In this document: positions 25,190 to 35,738 of the stretch, piece by piece | Position numbering within the stretch: position 1 is the first letter of the stretch | Layout of the letters: each line of letters opens with the position of its first letter | Made by a program: the position numbers and the translations under genes | Source of the DNA: Saccharum officinarum | Taxonomy: Eukaryota > Streptophyta > Magnoliopsida > Poales > Poaceae | Direction: 5' to 3' | Length of the DNA stretch: 64,000 nt | Assembly: GCA_020631735.1 (NCBI GenBank) | Contig: CM036201.1 | Span: forward strand, 77,214,087-77,278,086 | The notes under the pieces: generated by a model | What the model was told of the DNA's origin: nothing | The model's database searches: none | What the model saw: only the letters and a program-made list of their open reading frames with translations

Positions 25190-27427
25190 TGAAAGTCCCT
25201 AGTTTGGTTTTGGCTAATTGATGAAACCTAGGACTAACCTTTGTATCTAAGTGGATGATTTAGATAAAGGTGGTCATTGAATATGAGACATGACATTGAC
25301 TCATGTGACCAAGATGATGAAGACCAAGATGATGCTTGGCTCGATGGACCGGTTGTGAAGGTGAAGGGCAAGTCGAGGCTTCGAAGCGAAGGACCATGCG
25401 ATGGTGAAGCTTGAGCAAGACTTGGCGCCGATGGACCGATGCAACGGTGAAGAGCAAGTGAAGTCAAGGTCGATGGATCGAGACGGTTATGTGATGATAT
25501 GAAGTGGATCATATCTTTTGGAAAAACAAAATGGGCTCAAGGCAAAGGTATAACCATAGGGCCATTTTGTTTTGCACTCAAGACACCATAGAGGGTGTGA
25601 GTGGTTTAGGATCGATAGCCGAACTATTAAGAGGGGAAGTCTTATCGGTTATTCGACGCACGGGTGCCACTAGGTGAATTCATGAAGTGCATTGCATGTA
25701 GGGCCTAGTGAGCTAACTGGAAAACCTTCGAAAATGATTATGAAAATGCTAACACACGTGCACAAGGTGGTGATCACTTGTTGGTGTTGGCACATTTACG
25801 AAGGCGTTGAAGTTTGAGCGGTAGAGAGGGTTTGGGTCTCTCTCTCCCTCCCGCCGAGCTTGCGAGCGCGGGATTCAAGCGTTTTTGAGGAGTTGAAATG
25901 CCTATTTTCCACTACGCCGGAAGTCAGAAAAGAAACGGAGGCGAAAGGAGGTCACAGAGGTGACCGGACGTGGTCATGGTATGACCGGATGCGTCTGGTC
26001 AGCAGTCAGGCGCGCGAGTGCTAGGGTTTGCAACCGGCGCGTCCGGTCACTTGCGGGACCGGCGCGTCTGGTCAGGTGCCCAGAAGGAACTGCGGTTCGC
26101 AAGGACGATCGGACGCGGGGCGCGTCCGGTCACACGCGATCGGACACGTCTGATCGTTGAGGGAGCTTACTGGACTCTAACCAGACGCGGGCACTATCGC
26201 GTCTGGTCGTTGACTGGAGCGCGTCCGGTCGTTGCTTCGCGGGTGTGCGGTACTGTGCGATCGGCGCGTCCGGTCGTTCGACAGGCGCGTCCGCTCGTTC
26301 GACGGGCGCGTCCGGTCGTTTGATAGGCGCGTCCGGTCGTTGCCTGGGGCGCGTCCGGTCGTTGGTTTGACCGTTGGGGTCAGTGACCGTTGGAGGATCG
26401 GACGCGGTTGAGCGCGTCCGGTTAGTTATGACCGGCGCGTCCGGTCATCCCAAAAAAGACCAAGTGAAGGGGTATAACGGCTCTATTCGGATGGGATGCT
26501 TATAAATACTTGTTGGCCGGCCCTTAGGGAGGAAACTTGTGATTTCTAACATACTTGTACATCCTTTGAGCTAGAGCATCTCCTACTACTCATCTCTCTT
26601 GCTTGATTGCAAATCATAAGTGAGATTGAGTGATCCCAAAGTGCATTGCATAGCTTGAGGGCATCTAGTGGCACTTGTGGGTGGTTTAGCCGGTGGATTT
26701 CTTGTTACTCTTGGAGAGTACCGCTCCTAGCCGGCTTGGAGATTGTTGGAGGCGTTGGCAAGAGAAGGTGTTTGTTCTTGGCCACCTCCGGTTGATTGTA
26801 AGAGGTTCTTGTGCTTTCCTCGGCGGAGCGCCAAAAGCAACTCTAGTGGATTGCGCGTGTCATTGAGTTACCTCACTTGAGAGTGGTGTCTTGTGGTGCC
26901 TTGCGGGGTGTGCCTTGAGGGGCAAGTGACTTGAGGGTCACACCGAGGAACCATCTAAGTGTTGGTCGACACAACCGGTGACGTAGCTTGTCGGTGCACA
27001 AGTGAACACCGGGTGAACAAAAATATTGTGTCACTTATCTCCCGGTGGTTGGTCTTCATATTGTGTTGTTGTCAATATTGATTGATTGTATATTATCTTG
27101 GTGATTGGCAACATCTTCACTCCACCGTCGGTATAAGAATCACAATCCTCTCTCTTGCATTTATATTTACTAGAATATCTTGTGTAGCTCTAGTAGTAGC
27201 TTTGCTAGTAGTTGTTAGCTTGCTCACTAGGGTAAGGTTAGTGACATAGCACTTGTGTGAACTAGAGATCATAATCTACTAGACTTGTGGATAGGAGGCT
27301 TGCATCACTACCGTAGGCTAAGCAAAACTCGCTTTACGCCGTTTGTTATTCTAACAAGTTTGCTTAGTGTTTATTGTAGATTTTTTATAGGCTATTCACC
27401 CCCCCTCTAGCCATCTAGGACCTAACA
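25190..27427 (+). repeat. 3' LTR of the SIRE-type element
   Basis: 2238 bp, same ends as the 5' LTR and visibly near-identical, with a TATAAATA box at 26501-26508. Differences include one fewer 21-bp minisatellite unit (five, 26263-26366), a 12-bp length change near 25968, a small insertion near 27001, and several CpG transitions. Confidence 0.95.
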
Positions 27428-28219
27428 GCGTGGCACAACCCCTCATCTCTTATCTCTTCCCTTCCCGCATGGTCAAACCAGTGAGAAGGAAAGAAACAGA
27501 GAATGGACAACAGATACCGCGCCGACCGGAGATGAAGGGCCCAAGCGGCATTGGCGGTGGGGGTCGAGGCTCGATGGGGCGAACACATCCAACAAGGTAG
27601 AGCAGAAGCTCTGGCATCAACATCATGGGGCGAGGCCTGGCTAGGCGGATTCATCCGATGGAGCTGAGGGGGGCACCTCAGGGCGGCGCGGTGCTGTGGC
27701 ATCGTAGGTGCGATGCAGAGGACGAGGCCCGATGGAGCGGAGGGACCATCGGCGACTGACCGCTATGTGCGAATGGGCGGGGCAGAGAGGAGCAGTGGTG
27801 GTGGCAGGGATTAAGGCAGGGCCTGGCAACAGGAGGGGATGTGGTGGACCGGCCAACGTGCTGGGCAGCGCCAGCAAGTGAGGTGGGGCCCAACCCGACG
27901 GGGCGAAGGGCGGGCAGCTCGGCACGCTACGCCTCATGGCAGCGCCAGCGGGTGAGGCAAGGCCCGACCCAACAGGTCCTGACGGGGGTGGCAAGACACA
28001 ACCCGACGACAAGAAGGTCGATGTGGGGGATGTCCAGCCGATGGACGACGATACCCAGGTGAGATCCATCAGATCTGGTGCTGCTTGACAATGACGATGC
28101 CAGCCGGATGGATAGGATCGGGCGCCTAAACGGGGCGCTGTCCCCGATGGAGATCGATCTCTCCCTAGTGGCGCATGGTGCGGAAGCAGCGGTGGCTAGG
28201 GTTAATGCGAATCATACCA
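27428..28219. other. right internal region of the short-LTR element, noncoding
   Basis: About 790 bases of GC-rich sequence continuing 15076-16565 after removal of the copia element. Open frames on both strands are proline/alanine-rich and lack recognisable domains. Confidence 0.6.
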
Positions 28220-28350
28220 TGAAGGAGAATAGAATTGGTGGAATATTGGTTGTATTGCATTTGGCCTCATGGGCTGATTATATATAGGGTACATAGGACT
28301 AACACCCCACGTGGGTAGACAATGTGGTACTATTCCTATTTACTCTAACA
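28220..28350 (+). repeat. right short LTR
   Basis: 131-bp copy of 14948-15075 with the same TG...CA ends. It is followed by the duplication ATCCT. Confidence 0.85.
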
Positions 28351-28358
28351 ATCCTGTC

Positions 28359-28550
28359 CTACCCTAATGCTTCCTTAAAGCATGACCAGATGGTCTGTGC
28401 CAACATACATTTTAAAAAGATATGATCGGAGGTTTCATTTTCCCCACAAAGACTAAATTTCTTACTACCTTTCCATTTCCTTTTCTTTAAGTTCACCCCT
28501 ATTTGCAGCCTATCATGCATTGCTAGCCACATGAAGACTTTAATCTTCAA
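28359..28550 (-). pseudogene. zinc-binding region of L1 ORF2
   Basis: Minus-strand peptide KIKVFMWLAMHDRLQIGVNL, then SLCGENETSDHIFLKCMLAQ and IWSCF: the Cys/His zinc-binding segment found downstream of RT in plant L1 LINEs. It lies just inside the right flank of the inserted LTR element and continues at 14947 leftwards. Confidence 0.82.
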
Positions 28551-29316
28551 ATGGAGCTCTATTTTTCCAAAGTCTAACCATTCTTTTACTTAGAACCCCC
28601 CAAAAGTTAATCTTCGATACATGGATCTCGTTGTATACTCCCCAGATTTCTCTAAAGCCCATGTGAAAGCGTCTTCTTTTTGTACAGTGTTGTTCCTTTT
28701 CTTTTGATTAATAAAGCTTACAGTGGGGGTCTCCCTTGCTGTATTTTTTGCTCAAAAAAAGTCTCTTCTCATTCAGAAATATGCATCTTATCTAGAAGGG
28801 TCATCAACCTTTCCCGTTCCTTCATCTCTTCCTTCCCCAGGGGTCTTTTGAACCCTATATTCCAACCATCCACTGTCCATCAATCCCTTACTGAGCATTG
28901 TTCATCTTTGCACTAGTTGAATAAGCTAGGAAATTCCAGTTTCAAAAGTACATCACAAACCCAAACCTCCTCCCAAAACAGCATGTTCCTATCATTATTA
29001 ACTTTGGCAACCAACCCCAACTTTAGAATGTCCTTAGTTTAGGCTACCCCTTTCCAAAACTGAGATCCTGACTTACCATCTATTTGAGCAAAAGACTTGT
29101 GTTTTATATACTTCCTTTTCAACAGGTTGTAGCAAAGGTCTTACTCATTTGCTTTCATAATTCTCCATGCCCATTTCCCAGGTAAGACATCATTCATAAC
29201 TCTTGTATCTAGTATTCCTAGTCCCCCAAAGTCTTTAGGTAAGCAGAGGGTGCCCCACTTCATCATGTGGTATTTAATTTTTTCTGAACGGGATTTAAAA
29301 TTTTCATGAGCCCCTT

Positions 29317-29902
29317 TCGATGCTACAAAAGGATGGCGACATTGATGAAGATGTTAGGCATAGAATTTCAGCCGGCTGGTTGAAATGGCGTTAAGCTTCT
29401 GGCGTCCTCTGTGATAAAAGGGTGCCTCAGAAGCTGAAAGGTAAGTTCTATATGACGGTGATTCGCCCGATAATGTTATACGGTGCTGAGTGTTGGCCTA
29501 CAAAAAGGCGACATGTCCAGCAATTGAGTGTAGCAGAGATGCGTATGTATTCAACATCGGTTGAGATGGTTTGGACATGTCCAACGGAGGCATCCTGAGG
29601 CGCCGGTGCGTAGTGAGGGTTCTAAAGCGGGCCGATAATGTAAAGAGCGGTAGAGGTCGATCTAAACTAACTTGGGACGAGTCTGTTAAGAGAGACCTTA
29701 AGGAGTAGAATATCTCCAAGGATTTAGCTATGGACATGAGCACTTGGAGACTGGCAATCAACGTGCCTGAACCGTGACCTCTTTCTGTCTTGTGCCCTTT
29801 ATGTCCCTTTGTGTCTCCCTATTTCTTGTCTCCTTTGGGTTTCATCTCTAGCCTACCCCAACTTGCTTGGGACAAAAGACTATGTTGTTGGTTGTTGGTT
29901 GG
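29317..29902 (+). mobile_element. 3' tail of an RTE-type LINE
   Basis: Broken plus-strand reading gives YGAECWPT, HRLRWFGHVQRRHPEAPVRS and WRLAIN/VPEP-like pieces, the conserved end of plant RTE LINE ORF. They are followed by the characteristic CTACCCCAACTTGCTTGGGA and a GTTGTTGGTTG tail. It is flanked by a perfect 10-bp duplication TGAGCCCCTT (29307-29316 and 29903-29912). It is 5'-truncated, as usual for this family. Confidence 0.88.
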
Positions 29903-30086
29903 TGAGCCCCTTGCAAAAAAAAGGCCCTAATTGAATCTAGTTGCTGACGGATTTCTTCCTGCAGCTTATACATTCCCATTGTGTATATAGGCAAGCTACT
30001 TAACGAGGTGTTAGTCAGAGTCAATCTCCGTCCAGATGTCAGGTTCTTCCCCATCCTTTGTTGTAATCTTTTTCTCATTTTCTCTG

Positions 30087-30400
30087 CTACCCCTTCAAGG
30101 CTTTCACCCCCAGGTGGGAATCAGACACTGGGATTTCTAGATAGGTCATTGGAAGACTGCCTACCTTGCAATTAAACATGTTCACAATTCTTTCCTGTTC
30201 TGCCTCCTCCACCCCCAGGACCACTACTTCTGACTTATGGTAATTTATCTTGAGTCCTGCCATCCACTCAAAGCAGTACAACAGGATTTCACATTTGCGA
30301 TTGACTGGTCACAGCATTCCATAAATAAGATGGTATCATCAGCGTATTGCAGGTGTGGCACCAGACCTTTGACTACCTGCTTTTTCTCAGCAAGTGCTCT
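30087..30400 (-). pseudogene. reverse transcriptase fragment of the L1 LINE
   Basis: Minus strand: the catalytic YADDTILF is encoded by about 30346-30323, followed by CFEWMAGLKINYHKSEVVVL and FNCKVGSLPMTYLEIPVSDS, which are L1 RT fingers/palm-end motifs. A frame break separates the two pieces. Confidence 0.85.
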
Positions 30401-30479
30401 GGCACTGTGCTGCAGCCATTCCAAAAGGATTCATTTCCTGTAAAATCATAGTCCATGATCTGGATGATCCAGGCTTTGA

Positions 30480-30585
30480 CGTAAGATCTTCTGTTTGTTG
30501 AAACTACAGTAGCTATGTTTGTGATGGGTACTGCTGCTCTGCTGGCTATCAAGGCTACCCTTACATTCCAAATGGACAACAAGGT
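30480..30585 (+). pseudogene. WAK EGF-like fragment
   Basis: The plus-strand reading YVCDGYCCSAGYQGYPYIPN matches the ICHCAQGYQGNPYIPNGC-type end of the WAK first exon (compare 49208-49270). It stands alone next to the LINE end, with no adjoining kinase sequence. Confidence 0.6.
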
Positions 30586-31371
30586 GCCAGTTAAATTAAC
30601 TTTGTTTTATTCCCTTACAATATGGGTTAAAATGCAAATGAATGTAACAATACCGATTTGTTTGATGACAAGTTAGTGCTCATATACTTTTGCTGAACCA
30701 ATGTCTTCCAAAAGATATAGCTAGTTAACAATAGTCTAATTTGCCATGCTCTATTTTTTTACTGCAACTTTCCAGTTGCACCAGTTTGTTTTCTTTATAT
30801 GGCCTATTTTCTCAGCTTATGGTTTCCTGAGTAATAAATCAATAGTGGCCCCATCGCGCTTTGGAATCCTTCAAATGCCACCCATTTTAATGTCTGTTGG
30901 TTGTGCAATTCTAATCTGCTCTAATCTTTTAAATTCAGCACTGTCGTATCTGAAAAGTAGAGTATATGTTCTAATCAGGGGGTTAGGTGGTAGAAGATGA
31001 GACATGGGCCGTCTTCCTCTTCGGAGAGAAGGTAGTATTCTAAGTTCTGTGGGTGGTCAGTAGAACGCAAATTTCCATGTCAGGTCAAGTCAATGCAGCC
31101 ATGTTGATGTTTTCCCAATTCCATGTAATTTCACACAGTGGGTAAGGCATATACTTGGCAAGAAATTTAACTCTACATTTCTGCTGGAGTTTGTGAGCTC
31201 TTAGAGTATCACCACGATAGCAAATTTTCTTTCCACCCTTTGATCCTGTGTTTACAGTCCTCGTTTACCCACCCTCTGAGTAATATTTGATAGCTTGGAG
31301 AATGGAGATCGTAGGAAATTCATGATCTTCAGTTCATCAGAATTAGTTTATGAGTATCAGCAGTTGGATGT
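30586..31371. other. no gene seen
   Basis: About 790 bases of AT-rich sequence between two WAK remnants, possibly old intron or 5' flank. I recognise no motif or insertion boundary. Confidence 0.5.
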
Positions 31372-32837
31372 ATGGAGAAGTTAGCGAGTAGGAGAGTTGT
31401 ATTTAAGGTGGTTGTGGCTGCAGCAGTGCTGCTACAGCTGCTGCATGCAGGTGCAGTGGTGCAAGAAATAGCTAATTGCAGCACTCACTGTGGCAATACC
31501 AGCATCTCCTACCCCTTTGGAATTGAGCCTGGCTGCTACCATCTTGGCTTCAACCTCAGTTGTGATCTAAGTTGCACGGATACAGATACGTGTATCGGTG
31601 TCGGAAGGATACGGATACACGGATACGGCAATTTTCCAAAAAACCCGATACGTGGATACGTTTACTATTTAAAAAATAAAATAAAAATAATAATAATGCA
31701 GGTCTGAATTTAAAATTGATAACAATAAAACGTCGCAATTAACTAACAGCAGGTCTGCCTCAACTCTCAAATATAGTAGTCTCAAATCTAGAAAATTAAT
31801 AAAATGCATTCAGGCTTGCATATATACTTAAAAGAAAAGAAAAAACTAGGAGATAGAGAAAGAGGAGAAGAAGGCCCAGTTAAAAGCCCAAGTGCCTGTA
31901 ACCCCCACCGACAACTCCTGGCCCCTCCTCTCTCTCTCTCTGGAAGACCGAACTCCTCTGCTCGCGTCCGCCATCTCGCCCGCGCCGCTGCCTCCTTCCC
32001 CACCGGCCGCCGCCACCCCGCCCCCGCCCCCATCGATGTTACCTCCTCCCCCACCGCCGTCCGACGTCCGCGCCACCCCCACGCGTGCCTGCCTTGGCGG
32101 ATCTGCCTGCTGCGACTGCGAGTGACTAGATCAGGAGGGGAAGAAAGAAATTAAGAAGGGAAGATCACCGAAAGTCTCCACTGAATCGCCACCAGGAAGT
32201 GCTGGAGGTCGCCGCGGCTGCCGAGGCAGGCGGGCAGCCAGGAGGGAGGCGTTGGGCGGGCTGCGCCATCAGCGCTCGAGCGTACTGGCAGAAAGCCGCA
32301 CGTTGGGCGGCGACACTCGTGCCGCTGTGCATCCGAGTGGGCGGTGGCACTCAGTGCCGCTGTGCTTCCGGGCGGGAGGTGCTGTTAGCCCTCGCGCGTG
32401 CAAGTGGGCAGAGGCGCGTCAGGCGGCGGCGCTTGTGCAGCCGGGCGTCCATGGCGGAAGGCGGATACGTATCGTCATTCATCAAATCGTGTGGATACGT
32501 ATCAGAGGAAGTATCGGATTTTTTTTGGAATTATGTTTTTCCCGATACTTATAGGATACGTATCCGTCGCGTATCTGATACGTATCGGTATCGGATACGT
32601 ATCCGATACGGGATACGTCCCTACCCTGGCGTATCGGGGTAACGTAGGTTGTGATCACTCGCACAATCCACCAAAGCTATTCTTCGGCGATGGCACAGTG
32701 GAGGTCCTTGGGAAGTGGCACGGTGCGCATCAACAACAGAAGCATCAAGCTATCATCGGTTCCTAATGCTGCTACAGATGGCATGACGAACAAGACGGAG
32801 GTACCACACATGGATTGGCCTCAGAAAGGGTGGCCTG
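31372..32837 (+). pseudogene. WAK first-exon pseudogene carrying a Mutator-like insertion
   Basis: ATG 31372 opens a signal-peptide-like segment (VVAAAVLLQLLHAGAVV) and the galacturonan-binding start NCSTHCGNTSISYPFGIEPG with CYHLGFNLSCD. The element 31568-32647 interrupts it. Coding resumes with CDHSHNPPKLFFGDGTVEVL and, after a frameshift, STVRINNRSIKLSS. The sequence runs into a chromovirus LTR near 32838, so EGF and kinase exons are missing. WAKs are plasma-membrane receptor kinases that bind cell-wall pectin. Confidence 0.85.
31568..32647. mobile_element. Mutator-like element, possibly Pack-MULE
   Basis: A 9-bp duplication GTTGTGATC flanks it (31559-31567 and 32648-32656), and the WAK frame rejoins on removal. 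Ends are weakly inverted (TAAGTTGCACGGATAC against TACGTTACCCCGATAC). Both subterminal parts are dense in GGATACGTATCCG-like words. No transposase is present. A GC-rich core (about 31890-32460), unlike the AT-rich ends, could be captured gene sequence. An 8-bp reading of the duplication would instead suggest hAT. Confidence 0.75.
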
Positions 32838-33118
32838 GTGTGAGACCCCCGCTCGCTGCGGCGAGGATCCGAAGGAGATCGACGAGATTCCGAGCTAGAA
32901 GGGGGAGGAGACGTCTCCGGCAGAGAACCGGAGGAGACGGATTTGGGATTGGTTCAGAGTTGGAATAGTTTGCTTACAGACTCCGACTCAGACTTGGCTA
33001 CTTATCCCCATGGTGGCTCTGCTTCACTTCGCATGTAGTGCAAGCCCATTCTGGACCAATTAGGCGGACATTTGGAGCTCTGGGCCGTTTCCCCTTCTTG
33101 GGCCTGGGAAGAGCAGAA

Positions 33119-33675
33119 CAAGGTAATAAATCGTGGCGGTAGTGGCGACAATAGCGGTAGCGGCCCGTTGCCGCAATCGCTATAAGGTAGCGCTCTGAAC
33201 TTGCAGCCTGAAACTTTACGGCCGCTATTCTGAATAGCGGGGCGATATTGCAGCCGCAATTGCACGTAGCAACCTGCAATAGCGTGGAAGCAAATAACCC
33301 TTATGCAGACGGAGATGGTTCAAGTGACCATGAGGCCGATGATGCTGTTGCTTCTAACAATGACAACAAGTGATAGTCTTGTGTACTATTTTATGGCTCA
33401 TAAGTCATAATATGTTTCTTTGCAAACTCTTAATGTGATGATTGAGTGCGTGAAAAAACCATGTTTATTTTCTTAATTTAATATGAGACATAAGTTCTTC
33501 GAGTGCAATTAAATGTCTATTTATACTCATTTTTCATGATATATATACTTAAAATTATGTGAGATTGTTAGATGCCGCTGTTGGAACTTATCGTCCGCAA
33601 TATCGCCCGCTACCCGCAATCTGCTACCTCGACACCAATCCGCTACCAACTCGTTATATGCTATTTATTACCTTG
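33119..33675. mobile_element. hAT-type MITE
   Basis: Ends are inverted repeats CAAGGTAATAAAT. The 8-bp duplication GAGCAGAA is perfect (33111-33118 and 33676-33683). The length is 557 bp, with no coding capacity. Subterminal TAGCGG/GCGGTAG-like words (GTAGCGG, CCGCTACC) are repeated at both ends. Confidence 0.93.
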
Positions 33676-33779
33676 GAGCAGAAGGATCACCAGGATGTGG
33701 CCTGCTGACCCCCCCCCCTTCCCCTCCTTGGGAGCCGGCGTGTCCCCAGGCCGGAGCTGCCGGAAAACGCTGCATGATG

Positions 33780-33860
33780 GAGTCGGAATCCTCCCAAGTC
33801 GCCAGATCATCACTAAGATTAGACCATTTGATGAGTAACTGGGGTACCGTCCGGGCGCCG
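33780..33860 (-). pseudogene. chromodomain of the chromovirus
   Basis: Minus-strand reading VPQLLIKWSNLSDDLATWED is the chromodomain core (LIKW, ATWED) that follows integrase in chromoviruses and is known to direct integration to marked chromatin. It is in a different frame from the integrase piece, so the polyprotein is broken. Confidence 0.85.
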
Positions 33861-34011
33861 CGCTGATGCAGTCAGCGTTGAAGAACCTTTTCTGGGAACT
33901 GGGGCCGTCTGCACTTTCTGGTAGCTCGGTGGAGACAGCGACAGTCACCGGAGGCGCCGGCCTGAGTAGTGAAACATGGAAGATGGGATGTATTGAGGAA
34001 GACGCCGGAAG

Positions 34012-34635
34012 CTAAAGCTTGTAGGCTACGGAGCCGATCTTCTCAATGATCTTGAACGGGCCGAAGTACTTGAAGCACAACTTGTGGTGCGAGCGTGGCG
34101 CCAGTGATGCTTGGACATAGGGTTGGAGACGAAGGTACACCGCATCGCCCACTGAAAAGGAACGTTCGGAGTGGTTCTTGTCGGCCTGCGCCTTCATGCA
34201 CTGCTGGGCGCGAAGGAGGTGTTGCCGAACAGCAGACAGCATGGTCACGCGCTCCTCCAGCATGGACTCCACATTTGGCACAGCAGAAGCCACAGCATCA
34301 GTAATACCAAAATGTCTGGGAGAATGGCCGTACAGTACCTCGAATGGAGAACGACCCAGTGCCGAGTGAAAGCTTGAGTTGTACCAAAACTCTACTAGCG
34401 GAATCCAACGGAGCCATTGCTTGGGACACAAATGAACGAAGCATCTCAGGAAGGTCTCCAAGCACTGATTCACCCTTTCTGTTTGCCCATCAAATTGTGG
34501 GTGGAATGCCGAACTCATGCAGAGCTGGACTTGAGCCAGGCGAAATAACTCCTTCCAGAAAGAACTTGTGAAGATGGGGTCACGGTCCGTTGCTTTGTAA
34601 TCCACAATGTAACTGAACCTTGCTACAGCATACAC
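34012..34635 (-). pseudogene. integrase C-terminal half of the chromovirus
   Basis: It contains TDRDPIFTSSFWKELFRLAQ (catalytic Asp), SSAFHPQFDGQTERVNQCLE (catalytic Glu), WYNSSFHSALGRSPFEVLYG and the GPF module FKYFGPFKIIEKIGSVAYKL. The first catalytic Asp and the zinc finger are missing because the element is truncated at about 34640. Confidence 0.9.
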
Positions 34636-35738
34636 GGTATTCTAGCCAGTGTCAGCAGAGTGATAGTTGGCCGTCCTCCCCCAAAAGACGAAGGCGACCG
34701 TACCGTACCAGCATAAGAGTAGGAGGCAACCGCGTTGGCCACGACCATCATCAGCTAGCATGACTCACGAGCTCCATTGTTCCTTCTTCCAGGCCATTGC
34801 ATGTTCACCCTTTTGCACTTACAGCTGATCAATACTAATAATGGAGGTCAGGGGCCTAGCAAAATATAACAATAATATATACGCTGGAGCACTACTACAA
34901 CTTTATAGAAGGATGTCTCCACCTGAGTTTGAAAAATCTAAAAGTTTGAATTTGAAAATCTGACAAAGCTCTAGACCGACCTCTCTCAAGTCATCAAGTC
35001 ATGATCTTGGAGACATAAACTAAGGACGACTGACTCGCAAAAGCTCAAAGCTAAGGCCGCGTGACGAAGCACAATTACAACATGGATGCATGGCCAGCCG
35101 CTGATAAACACAGCAACCAAATTGCGAGCACTACTGATCTTGTCCGGTAGTGGAAGATATAAAGTATGTTTGCACCATAAATCAGTCAGCAAGTCAAGTC
35201 ACCGCGTGCGTGTCGTTGTTTTTGCTTTCACGGACAACGAAATTCACTTAACTTTTAACTTAGTTCGTCTTCGTCCTTGGCATCGCGCAACTTAATTTAA
35301 TTTCACTGCAGAAACTGTGTATGGCATGCCCTGTTTATGGTGAGGAACGTAACTTTTACCATGGTTAGGAAAGGCAAAATAGCCAAAATCGTCTCTCAAC
35401 TCTTGGCAAAGGGTCAAGTTCGTCCCTGTACTTTTGTTTGGGCCAGTTTAGTCCTCCAACTATCCAATTTGGGTTCAGTTACGTCCTTCTAGCACACGCC
35501 GGCAGAAGACCGTCAAAACATCTAACGTCGGCAGAAGTAGATTTAATCTCTGCAGTCACTACGATCAAATAAAAGCCATTACTTTTTCCCAATAAAAGTC
35601 ACTACATGTCTCATGTCTCATGTTCAAAGTACCAGATAATAAAATAGGTCTCATACTTAAACAACAGTCATTACAAACTGAATGTCACTACATGATCTTA
35701 GATAATCCAGGATACTATCCTGATTTTTTCTGTCCTCC

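Larger units (their letters stand above)
16566..27427 (+). mobile_element. complete SIRE/Maximus-type Ty1-copia element
   Basis: It has two long LTRs (16566-18831 and 25190-27427), a primer-binding site at 18834, gag, pol in the order PR-INT-RT-RH, about 1 kb of 3' noncoding DNA, and a polypurine tract at 25176. Flanking duplications are ACGTG (16561-16565) and GCGTG (27428-27432), one mismatch. A long coiled-coil gag with two CCHC zinc knuckles is typical of the SIRE lineage. No envelope-like frame is visible in 24133-25189. It is inactive: at least four premature stops and a 2-bp deletion in pol. Confidence 0.95.
14948..28350 (+). mobile_element. noncoding short-LTR retroelement, interrupted by a copia element
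   Basis: Two near-identical direct repeats of about 130 bp start TGAAGGAGAATAGAATTGG and end CTCTAACA (14948-15075 and 28220-28350). The flanking duplication ATCCT is perfect (14943-14947 and 28351-28355). After removing the copia element (16566-27427), about 2.3 kb of internal sequence remains (15076-16565 and 27428-28219). It has no gag or pol motif. It is rich in GATGCAG/GTAGATG-like words, and its open frames carry no domain I recognise. This is the pattern of a TRIM/LARD-like nonautonomous element. Strand is arbitrary because no coding or clear PBS/PPT orients it. Confidence 0.82.
14465..30435 (-). mobile_element. L1-type LINE on the minus strand, 5'-truncated and interrupted
   Basis: The T-run at 14465-14471 is the poly(A) tail read on the minus strand. 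ORF2 pieces run right to left: RT with YADDTILF (rc of about 30327-30346), RT continuation at 30087-30281, zinc-binding C-terminus at 28359-28550, and the tail WIMWTTRNKM at 14684-14869. A 13.4-kb LTR element (14948-28350) and an RTE LINE tail (29317-29902) split it. Target duplications for this LINE are not evident. The right end near 30435 is where LINE-like coding stops and WAK-like sequence begins. Confidence 0.82.
32838..34640 (-). mobile_element. truncated chromovirus (Ty3/gypsy), minus strand
   Basis: Reading right to left: integrase C-terminal half (34635-34012), chromodomain (about 33850-33780), a G-rich polypurine run (rc of 33704-33727), then a probable LTR to 32838. The left limit is TGTGAGACCCCCGCTC. 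The right end stops inside integrase at about 34640, at a junction with WAK 5' flank that recurs at 55796-55837. A hAT MITE lies in the LTR. Confidence 0.82.

Noticed and set aside
27641..28069. 142-codon minus-strand frame, Pro/Ser-rich
   Set aside because: Compositional open frame in GC-rich sequence with overlapping alternatives; no domain seen.
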